Shown here: positions 1 to 6,856 of the stretch, one piece after another
Numbering within the stretch: position 1 is the first letter of the stretch
How the letters are laid out: the number at the start of each line of letters is the position of its first letter
Assembly: GCA_051867815.1 (NCBI GenBank)
Contig: JBJDZD010000026.1
Span: 1-18,156, forward strand
Direction of reading: 5' to 3'
DNA: 18,156 bases
DNA from: CAG-390 sp051867815
Lineage (GTDB): Bacteria; Bacillota; Clostridia; Oscillospirales; CAG-272
Notes under the pieces: generated by a model
What the model was told of the DNA's origin: nothing
Database searches by the model: none
The model's input: only the letters and a program-made list of their open reading frames with translations
Position numbers and translations under genes: made by a program

Positions 1-121
1 TTGAGAATCCGCAACCTTTTGAAAAAGGTTGACGAAAACTTCTCATCATTTGGTTTGTGCGTAGGTCGGCATCGGACAAAAACTTTCGTCGTTTCATTTG
101 GCATCAGTCGGCGGTCGGCAT
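1..121 (-). repeat. Dispersed hairpin repeat, copy 1 (one full unit plus stacked partial units)
   Basis: Read on the minus strand, the full unit (70 to 12) runs GCCGACCTACGCACAAACC, then AAATGATGAGAAGTTTTCG, then a hairpin. The hairpin arms on the plus strand are CAACCTTTT (12-20) and AAAAGGTTG (23-31) with a 2-nt gap. A degenerate partial unit follows at 74-112, and another GTCGGCAT end lies at 114-121. The same unit recurs at 2854-2911, 3111-3172 (inverted), 17999-18055 and 18083-18141, always between genes. The flank beyond the hairpin, TTGAGAATCCG, is shared in inverted orientation with the copy at the right end of the window. The copy may continue beyond base 1. Nature inferred: a REP/MITE-like non-coding element; no coding capacity is visible. 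Confidence 0.8.
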
Positions 122-174
122 AAGCTCTTCCGGTTTGGCATAAAATTTCATATAAATAACTTATGAGGCGAAAT

Positions 175-2787
175 ATGCAAACATTGGAGATCAAAAAAAG
201 CGTTGAAGAAACGGGGCTTTCCGAGGAGGAGGCGGTAAGGTCGCGCCGCGAGCACGGCGAAAACGTCCTCCCGAGGGCGAAGCGCAAGTCGTTTTTGCGC
301 GCCTTCCTCGGAAATCTCGGTGATCCCGTCATAAAAATACTACTCGGCGCACTCTGCGTCAATCTTTTATTTCTTTTCAAGTCATCGGACATAGTTGAAA
401 CGGTGGGCATTGCCGTTTCCGTCTTCTCCGCAACTCTCATCTCCACGCTCTCTGAGCGAGGAAGCGAACGCGCCTACGAGCTGCTTGAAAGGACTGACGG
501 CGGAAAATGCCGCGTTCGGCGGCGTGAGGGTGTGCGTGAGTTGCCGATTTCCGAAGTCGTGGTCGGTGACGTCGTTCTCGTGTCGCCGGGTGACGAAATA
601 CCTGCCGACGGACTTATCGTTTCGGGCGAGGTCGGGCTTGATATGAGCAGTATGACGGGCGAAAACCGCGAAATTCACAAAAAACCGAGCGCGGACGGCG
701 GCCTTTTACCGCAATCGCCTTCCGCTGTGCTCCGCGGAGCGAGGGTGCTTTCGGGCGAAGGGGAGATGCGAATTCTTGCCGTCGGCGAGAAAACCATGCT
801 CGGCTCGATCTCGCGCGAGGTGCAGAGCGAGGTTCGCGAAAGTCCGCTCAAGGTTCGCCTTCGTCGGCTCGCAGGGCAGATAAGCCGTCTCGGGTACATT
901 GGAGCGGCGCTCGTCGCGGTCGCATTTCTTTTCAATACCTTCATCCTCGACAGCTCGTTTTCGGGCGAAATAATCCTCTCAAAGCTCACCGACACGCCCT
1001 ATCTTCTCTCTCGCCTGCTCGACGCCTTCACGCTCGGGCTGACTGTGGTGGTCATGGCGGTGCCGGAGGGACTGCCGATGATGATCGCGGTGGTGCTTTC
1101 CTCAAACGTCAAACGCATGGTGCGCGGTGGCGTGCTGGTCAAAAAAGGCGTGGGAATCGAGGCGGCAGGGAGCATGGATCTGCTTTTTACCGATAAAACC
1201 GGAACCTTGACCGAAGGGCGAATGAAGGTCGGCGCAATTCTTACGCCGTCGGGCGATGAATGCACGGGAATTGACGAGCTTGAACGCAAATTTCCCGATA
1301 TCGGGCGACTTTTCGTCCTGTCCTCGCACTTCAACAGCGCCTCACTCGTGGGAAGCGACGGCAGGGCAATAGGCGGAAACGCGACCGACCGCGCCCTGCT
1401 CGATGCCGTGAAAAAGAAAAAGGCAACCGCAAGGGTCATCCGAAAGATAGCTTTTGACAGCTCGCGCAAGTTTTCGGCGGCGCAGATAGAGGCTGACGGC
1501 GAGCGTTTTTGGCTCTATAAGGGTGCGCCGGAGGTCATTTTGGGCAAAAATTCGCGCCTGCGCGCCCTCCTACGCGCCGAAAGCCGCGGCGGCGCTCGCG
1601 CTGTCGCGCTCGCGGTATGGCGCGGCGAGGCCCCACCGGAGGGCGCGCTCTGTGGGCGGCTTGAGGAGGTCTGCGGCGTCCTTCTGCGCGACCCCGTCAG
1701 ACGAAACGCCGCTCCCATGGTCGCCAGGCTTCGCGGCGCAGGGGTTCAGGTGGTCATGGTCACCGGCGACGGCAAGGAAACGGCAGAGGCTGTGGCAAAG
1801 GAATGTGGGATTTTGTCGGGAAAATGCGACCTTGTGCTTGATTCGGGGGAGCTTTCGAGGATGAGCGACGACGAGCTTGCGCGGATTTTGCCGCGACTTG
1901 CGGTCGTTGCACGGGCTTTGCCGACGGATAAGAGCCGACTTGTGCGCGTGGCGCAAGGCTCAGGGCGCGTGACGGGCATGACGGGCGACGGCATCAACGA
2001 TGCGCCGGCGCTCCGCGCGGCGGATGTCGGATTTGCCATGGGATGCGGCGGCGCGGTCGCCAAGGACGCAGGCGACCTGGTCATCCTCTCGGATGATCTC
2101 GCCGGAATTGCAAACGCCGTCCTCTACGGCAGAAACATTTTCAAGAGCATACGCAAGTTCATTTGCCTGCAGCTGACGGTCAATCTTTCGGCGGTCGGCG
2201 TTTCGATGGCGGGACCATTTATCGGGATCGACCAGCCGGTGACGGTGGTACAGATGCTGTGGCTGAACATCATCATGGACACACTCGGCGGCTTGGCTTT
2301 CGCAGGTGAAGCGGCGGAGGAGCGCATCATGCATGAGCGGCCGAAGCGGCGCGATGAACCGATACTTTCGCCGTACATGAAGAGCCGGATCGGCTTTTTG
2401 GGACTTTTCAGCCTTGCGCTGTCGATTTATTTTCTCGTTTCCGACCGAGTTTACGAACGTTTTGCGCAAAGTGCAGGCGACGAGCGATTTTTGACGGGAT
2501 TTTTTGCGTTTTTTGTCTTTCTCGGACTTTTCAACTGCTTCAATTCGCGAAGTGACCGCTTGAATTTCTTCAAGGGTCTGGGCAAAAACCCGACGTTTGT
2601 GCTGATAATCTGCTCGGTGGCATTTATTCAGCTCGTTTTCGTCTATCTCGGCGGAAGCGTACTGCGAACGGTGGCTCTGAGTGCCAACGAGCTGATTTTC
2701 TCTCTGACGATGGCGACAGCCGCCATCCCTGCCGGACTCATACATACCGTGTGGCGCCGCCTGCGAGGGAAGAAGGACGGATTTTAA
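175..2787 (+). CDS. P-type cation ATPase, P2B-like calcium transporter
   Basis: Predicted ATP-driven Ca2+ export pump of the inner membrane, 870 aa. ATG 175 is chosen over the in-frame ATG 163 because GAGG at 165-168 lies 6 nt before it. Features in order (residues from ATG 175): N-terminal cation-ATPase segment; M1/M2 near 45-95; actuator loop with TGEN at 161-164; M3/M4 with PEGLP at 297-301; phosphorylation motif DKTGTLT with Asp340; nucleotide-site KGAPE at Lys449; TGDG at 530-533; hinge motif TGDGINDAP from 603; M5-M10 to the C terminus. M6 reads LWLNIIMDTLGGLA, with Asn698 and Asp702. Together with Glu298 of PEGL these match the cation ligands of the plasma-membrane Ca2+-ATPase subgroup. 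The canonical TGES and TGDN motifs are altered to TGEN and TGDG. No strong promoter was found. Na+ or another cation cannot be excluded. Confidence 0.93.
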   Translation: MQTLEIKKSVEETGLSEEEAVRSRREHGENVLPRAKRKSFLRAFLGNLGDPVIKILLGALCVNLLFLFKSSDIVETVGIAVSVFSATLISTLSERGSERAYELLERTDGGKCRVRRREGVRELPISEVVVGDVVLVSPGDEIPADGLIVSGEVGLDMSSMTGENREIHKKPSADGGLLPQSPSAVLRGARVLSGEGEMRILAVGEKTMLGSISREVQSEVRESPLKVRLRRLAGQISRLGYIGAALVAVAFLFNTFILDSSFSGEIILSKLTDTPYLLSRLLDAFTLGLTVVVMAVPEGLPMMIAVVLSSNVKRMVRGGVLVKKGVGIEAAGSMDLLFTDKTGTLTEGRMKVGAILTPSGDECTGIDELERKFPDIGRLFVLSSHFNSASLVGSDGRAIGGNATDRALLDAVKKKKATARVIRKIAFDSSRKFSAAQIEADGERFWLYKGAPEVILGKNSRLRALLRAESRGGARAVALAVWRGEAPPEGALCGRLEEVCGVLLRDPVRRNAAPMVARLRGAGVQVVMVTGDGKETAEAVAKECGILSGKCDLVLDSGELSRMSDDELARILPRLAVVARALPTDKSRLVRVAQGSGRVTGMTGDGINDAPALRAADVGFAMGCGGAVAKDAGDLVILSDDLAGIANAVLYGRNIFKSIRKFICLQLTVNLSAVGVSMAGPFIGIDQPVTVVQMLWLNIIMDTLGGLAFAGEAAEERIMHERPKRRDEPILSPYMKSRIGFLGLFSLALSIYFLVSDRVYERFAQSAGDERFLTGFFAFFVFLGLFNCFNSRSDRLNFFKGLGKNPTFVLIICSVAFIQLVFVYLGGSVLRTVALSANELIFSLTMATAAIPAGLIHTVWRRLRGKKDGF

Positions 2788-2853
2788 GACATTGCAAAGT
2801 CTATCATGTTCCTTATCGCACATGTCGCGCCGTCCCAAAGCCACGCCATCCTC

Positions 2854-3199
2854 GCCGACCAACGCACAAATCAAATGCCGAAAGTTTTCGCCCGCCTTTT
2901 GGGGAAGGCGGCGCCATCCAAGGCGCGGAGCCTTGGTCGCGCTCCGCAGAGCGCGAAATCTCCCGAACGCCGTTTCTTTTTGCCAAGCTTTTTCTTTGCG
3001 GCTTCAGTCCCAAAGAAAAAGCGGAACGAGGGAATTCGATGTCATAAAGCCACCGTAGCCCGAACGAAATTATATATCTTTCGACGGGCGACAAAGTCGC
3101 AAAGCCCCTCGCCGCCTTCCTAAAAAGGCGGGCGAAAGCTTTTCATCATTTAGTTTGTGTGTAGATAGGCATAGGGCTGAAACTTTCATCATTTTCGCG
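2854..3199. repeat. Dispersed hairpin repeat, copy 2 (composite: two units in inverted orientation around a hairpin core)
   Basis: This fills most of the 482-bp gap between the convergent ATPase and gyrA genes. The left unit (+, from 2854) begins GCCGACCAACGCACAAATC and ends in a hairpin with arms CCGCCTT (2892-2898) and AAGGCGG (2905-2911). The right unit is inverted (3172 to 3111 on the minus strand), with arms CCGCCTT (3112-3118) and AAGGCGG (3125-3131), followed outward by AGTTTGTGTGTAGATAGGC and a degenerate tail to about 3199. The inverted unit ends around a core resemble the layout of a miniature inverted-repeat element, but no flanking target duplication was identified. Short open frames crossing this stretch look spurious. 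Bases 2788-2853 show nothing I can assign. Confidence 0.8.
2918..3022. other. Core of repeat copy 2: series of three perfect hairpins
   Basis: Three successive inverted repeats are visible. CCAAGGC (2918-2924) pairs with GCCTTGG (2930-2936). GCGCTC (2939-2944) pairs with GAGCGC (2949-2954). GCTTTTTCTTTG (2987-2998) pairs with CAAAGAAAAAGC (3011-3022) across a 12-nt loop. The first hairpin, with its context GCGCCATCCAAGGCGC, recurs at 18056-18083. Lying just downstream of the ATPase stop, the series could end or stabilise that transcript, since no classic terminator with a U-tract was found for the gene. That role is inference. Confidence 0.6.
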
Positions 3200-3215
3200 T
3201 TTATTATCTTTATAA

Positions 3216-3260
3216 AAAACAACCGCACTCAAGTTTTTTTGACTTGAGCGCGGTTGTTTT
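3216..3260 (-). terminator. Intrinsic terminator of the gyrA end of the cluster
   Basis: Plus-strand arms 3216-3234 and 3242-3260 (19 nt each) surround the 7-nt loop TTTTTTG. On the minus strand the one imperfect pair becomes a G-U wobble, and the stem runs into a T-rich tail (GTTGTTTTTTATA). It begins about 10 nt after the gyrA stop. The wobble is an A-C mismatch in plus-strand RNA, so the minus strand is favoured, although the stem could act both ways. Confidence 0.9.
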
Positions 3261-3269
3261 CATTAGTTT

Positions 3270-5750
3270 TTATTCCTCATCCGAGGTCTGTGCTGTTTCG
3301 TCCTCGGTTTCCGACTTGGGGACAGTCGTAAAGCCGGCGCACTTCTGACCTTCGCTGACGCGCATCACGATAACGCCGGCGGCACTTCTGCCGTAAACGG
3401 GAATGCTGTCAACGGCGGTACGGATTATGGTTCCGCTTTCGGTGATTATCATGATATCGTCGTTTTCGTCAACTGCCGCAATGCCGACTACGCCGCCGGT
3501 GCGCTCGTTGACGTTATGGCAGGTAACGCCCATGCCGCCGCGGCTCTTCATCAGACGGAAATCGTCAAATTCACTTCGCTTACCGAAGCCGTTCTCGGTG
3601 ATCGTAAGCAGATGCTTTCCTTCCTCACCCGCAACAACTCCCACAACTCTGTCGTCGCCGCGCAGTCTGATTCCGATAACGCCGCGTGCGGTTCTTCCCA
3701 TCGTTCTTGCGCCGACCTCGGTAAACTTGACCGCGTTACCGGATGCGGACGCAATGATGATGTCGCTTTCACCCTCGGTAAGTAGAACTCCGACAAGCTC
3801 GTCGCCTTCGTCAAGTCCGATGGCGATCTTGCCGCCCTTGCGCTGATATTCGTACTCGGAGAGCTTGGTTCTCTTGAGAATACCTTTCTTCGTTACCATG
3901 GTTAAGTATCTCTCGTCCGAATTGTCGAAGCTTGAGACCTCAATGACCGTCGTAATCTTTTCGCCGGGTGTCAACTCAAGGATATTTACGATATTGGTGC
4001 CCTTGGCAGTCCTTCCTGCCTCGGGGATCATATAAGCCTTGCGCATGTAGACCTTGCCGCTGGATGTAAACATCATCAGATAGCTGTGGCTGTTCATGAC
4101 CATGACCTTTTCGATGAAGTCCTCTTCCTTGGTCGACATGCCGATGATGCCCTTGCCTCCGCGCTTCTGTGCGGAATAGGTGTCCGCATTCTGGCGCTTG
4201 ATGTAGCCGGCATGCGTTATGGTGATAACGCAATCGTGCTTTTCGATCAGATCTTCAAGCAGAATATCGTCCGCCGCCTCAACTATCTCCGTGCGGCGCG
4301 CGTCGCCGTAGCGGCGCTTGATCTCAAGCATCTCGTCCTTGATAATCGCGCGCATCTTTTCGACATCGCCGAGTATCGCGCGAAGCTCCTCGATAAGACG
4401 GTGCAGCTTTTCAAGCTCGTCCGTTATCTTATCACGCTCAAGTCCGGTCAAACGGCCGAGCGTCATGTCAACTATTGCCTGAGCCTGAACGTCACTAAGA
4501 CCATAGCGTTCGCAAAGTCTTGCCTTGGAATCGGGAATCGACTTTGAAGTCTTCATAAGCTCAACGATCTCGTCGATATTGTCGATAGCTATGCAATATC
4601 CCTCAAGAATATGTGCGCGAGCGAGGGCACGGTCAAGTTCAAACTGCGTTCTGCGCGTAACGACCGACTCCTGATGTGCAATATATTCGTCGATTATGCG
4701 AGTAAGGGGAAGCACCTTTGGCTCGCCGTTCACAAGTGCAAGCATGTTGACCGCGCAGGTGTCCTCAAGCTGGCTGTATTTGTAGAGCTGTTTCAGAATT
4801 ATTTCGCCGTTTGCATCGCGGCGGTACTCAACGACGATGCGCATGCCGTCCCTGCCGGATTCGTCGCGCAGCTCGGTGATACCCTCTATGCGCTTTTCCT
4901 TTACGAGATTTGCAATAGCCTCGCAAAGCAGGGATTTATTAACGCCGTAGGGGATCTCGGTGATAACGATGCGGCGCTTGTCCTCCTCGACCTCGGCACG
5001 CGCGCGAACCGTTATCTTGCCCTTACCGGTCAGATACGCCTCTTTAATGCCGTTTACGCCGTAAATAATGCCGGCGGTGGGGAAATCGGGGCCTTTGATG
5101 AACTCCATTAGCGCGAAGGTGTCGCAATCGGGATTGTCCATGCGGTAAATGACGGCGTCAATGACCTCGCCCATATTATGAGGCGGAATATTGGTCGCCA
5201 TACCGACGGCAATACCGACCGAGCCGTTTACGAGGAGATTGGGGAAGCGCGAGGGGAGAACGCTCGGCTCATCGCGACGGTTGTCGAAGTTCTTGTTCAT
5301 TACGACGACGTTTTTCTCGATGTCACGGAGCATTTCGTCCGAAATTTTTGCAAGTCTTGCCTCTGTGTAACGGTAAGCGGCAGGGGGGTCGCCGTCCACG
5401 GAACCGAAGTTACCGTTTCCTTCAACGAGGGTGTAACGCAGGGAGAAATCCTGCGCCATTCGTACCATGGTGCCGTAAACTGCGGCGTCACCGTGGGGAT
5501 GGTAACGACCCAGCACGTTACCGACTGTGGTCGCGGACTTATAGAAAGCGCGGTCGGAGGTGAGGTGATCCTCGTACATCGCCCAAAGGATGCGGCGCTG
5601 ACCGGGCTTGAGACCGTCGCGCACATCGGGAAGCGCACGGGCGGTAATTACGGACATTGAATACTCGATAAAGGACTTTTTGACCTCATTCGACATTTCA
5701 ACGTCAATTATTTTTTGGTGTTTGAATGACAGATCATGTTTTTGTTCCAC
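3270..5750 (-). CDS. gyrA: DNA gyrase subunit A
   Basis: Breakage-reunion subunit of the A2B2 type II topoisomerase that introduces negative supercoils, 826 aa. The GTG start at 5750 is supported by GGAAGG about 9 nt upstream (inside the preceding kinase gene) and by the alignable N terminus QKIIDVEMSNEVKKSFIEYS. Motifs: winged-helix region with HPHGDAAVYGT (84-94); catalytic Tyr128 in AAYRYTE; GyrA box QKRGGKG from residue 528, which marks gyrase rather than topoisomerase IV; C-terminal beta-pinwheel repeats; acidic tail. Positions equivalent to E. coli Ser83 and Asp87 are Ala89 and Gly93, the sites that normally hold quinolone through a water-Mg bridge. It overlaps the upstream kinase by 43 nt, which suggests translational coupling, and a strong terminator follows. 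Confidence 0.98.
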   Translation of the reverse strand: MEQKHDLSFKHQKIIDVEMSNEVKKSFIEYSMSVITARALPDVRDGLKPGQRRILWAMYEDHLTSDRAFYKSATTVGNVLGRYHPHGDAAVYGTMVRMAQDFSLRYTLVEGNGNFGSVDGDPPAAYRYTEARLAKISDEMLRDIEKNVVVMNKNFDNRRDEPSVLPSRFPNLLVNGSVGIAVGMATNIPPHNMGEVIDAVIYRMDNPDCDTFALMEFIKGPDFPTAGIIYGVNGIKEAYLTGKGKITVRARAEVEEDKRRIVITEIPYGVNKSLLCEAIANLVKEKRIEGITELRDESGRDGMRIVVEYRRDANGEIILKQLYKYSQLEDTCAVNMLALVNGEPKVLPLTRIIDEYIAHQESVVTRRTQFELDRALARAHILEGYCIAIDNIDEIVELMKTSKSIPDSKARLCERYGLSDVQAQAIVDMTLGRLTGLERDKITDELEKLHRLIEELRAILGDVEKMRAIIKDEMLEIKRRYGDARRTEIVEAADDILLEDLIEKHDCVITITHAGYIKRQNADTYSAQKRGGKGIIGMSTKEEDFIEKVMVMNSHSYLMMFTSSGKVYMRKAYMIPEAGRTAKGTNIVNILELTPGEKITTVIEVSSFDNSDERYLTMVTKKGILKRTKLSEYEYQRKGGKIAIGLDEGDELVGVLLTEGESDIIIASASGNAVKFTEVGARTMGRTARGVIGIRLRGDDRVVGVVAGEEGKHLLTITENGFGKRSEFDDFRLMKSRGGMGVTCHNVNERTGGVVGIAAVDENDDIMIITESGTIIRTAVDSIPVYGRSAAGVIVMRVSEGQKCAGFTTVPKSETEDETAQTSDEE

Positions 5751-6853
5751 GGTTCTATACCTTCCACTAATGTATGTTCTATCGGGATATTTTTCGGTGT
5801 TTTGTCTTTCGGGCGGATTATATCGTCTATCGCCTCGTCTATATCGCTTGCCTCGGGAAGCTCGCTGCCCTCAAGCACGACCTTCATCGCTCCTGCGGCT
5901 GTGGCGGCTATGAGTGAGTATTCCTCGGTAAAACCCTTGGAGTATCGCGCGGCAATGTATCCGGCAAGGAAAGTGTCGCCGGCACCGGAAAAGCCTATCA
6001 TGCGCACCTTCATAGACTCGCGCGTGATAACCTTACCCTCGGGTGTTGCAAGAACGGAGCCGTCCGCGCCACGCGTGCAAATGACGGTGGTGCCGTAGGT
6101 TTTTGCCACTTTTACACAGGCAGCTGTTATTTCTTCGTCACGGGTGTCACGATCCTGTGAAAACTTTCCGAACAGCGATGTGGAAAGACCCAATTTTTCA
6201 AGCTCGTACTCGTTTGGTTTTATCAGGTCGGGGCGAGCTTCAAGCGCAATTTTGAGAGCTTCGCCGTCACAGTCGAGAACCACCCTTTTGCCTGTTACTT
6301 TTCCAAACTCGCAGAAAAATTTATACACATCCTTTTCCACACCCTGTGGAATACTTCCGCACAGGCAGATAACGTCGGCATCGGTTGACATAAACATGTC
6401 GGTAAGCTCCGCAATCTCCGAGGGACGGAACACGCCGCCGCGCTCGTTAAGCTCGGTGCAGGTGCAATTTGAATCTATGACCTTCGTGTTCAGGCGAACG
6501 CCGCAGAGGCTATTGGCGCTTATTACCCTGATCCCCTCTCTGGTGAGAAAGGAATTTGCCAGCTCTCCGAACTCGCCGCCGGAAAATGTGTAATATTCGA
6601 CCTTGCAGCCGAGGCGGTGGAGCATGATGGCAACGTTTGCACCCTTTGATCCTTGCGTGGTAACGCTACGAGCTGCGCGGTTCAGCCCACCCTCGCAAAG
6701 CGGAGCAGGGAGGTAGAGCGCGCGGTCGATTCCGGGATTGAGCGAAAGAACGGCAAATTTGAGATCTTTCGGCATTTCCTTATCAAAACACTCGTCCGGA
6801 AGCTCGGGAATATCGGTAAAATCCTTTATTTTTATGTCTCTTTGACGCTTCAT
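5708..6853 (-). CDS. PfkB-family carbohydrate kinase, 1-phosphofructokinase-like
   Basis: Predicted cytosolic ATP-dependent sugar or sugar-phosphate kinase of the ribokinase/PfkB superfamily, 381 aa. Visible motifs: an N-terminal extension of about 30 residues; LNPGIDRALYLP, as in FruK and LacC; glycine-rich substrate and lid region GGLNRAARSVTTQGSKGANVA; KPNEYEL in the central domain; and the PfkB signature GFSGAGDTFLAGY with anion hole and catalytic base Asp293. The opening LNPGID resembles phosphosugar kinases (fructose-1-phosphate, tagatose-6-phosphate) more than ribokinase or adenosine kinase, but the substrate cannot be fixed. The gene starts 3 nt after the gyrB stop and runs 43 nt into gyrA, so it is an integral member of the gyrase operon. 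No fructose or mannitol PTS gene is nearby. Confidence 0.9.
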   Translation of the reverse strand: MKRQRDIKIKDFTDIPELPDECFDKEMPKDLKFAVLSLNPGIDRALYLPAPLCEGGLNRAARSVTTQGSKGANVAIMLHRLGCKVEYYTFSGGEFGELANSFLTREGIRVISANSLCGVRLNTKVIDSNCTCTELNERGGVFRPSEIAELTDMFMSTDADVICLCGSIPQGVEKDVYKFFCEFGKVTGKRVVLDCDGEALKIALEARPDLIKPNEYELEKLGLSTSLFGKFSQDRDTRDEEITAACVKVAKTYGTTVICTRGADGSVLATPEGKVITRESMKVRMIGFSGAGDTFLAGYIAARYSKGFTEEYSLIAATAAGAMKVVLEGSELPEASDIDEAIDDIIRPKDKTPKNIPIEHTLVEGIEPWNKNMICHSNTKK

Positions 6854-6856
6854 TTA

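Noticed and set aside
1..121. Stacked repeat units as a CRISPR array
   Set aside because: Units are degenerate, unevenly spaced and few, carry hairpins rather than unique spacers, and no cas genes are present.
130..162. Promoter for the ATPase using TTGGCA and TATAAA
   Set aside because: The spacer is only about 10 bp, and no alternative pair with a proper spacer was found.
2751..3123. Several short open frames over the ATPase-gyrA gap
   Set aside because: They cross the hairpin repeat in several frames, lack ribosome binding sites and have low-complexity basic translations.
5696..5750. Shorter gyrA start at the ATG of MSNEVKKSF (5696)
   Set aside because: It would avoid the overlap with the kinase, but the GTG at 5750 has a GGAAGG site and the intervening QKIIDVE matches the usual GyrA N terminus.
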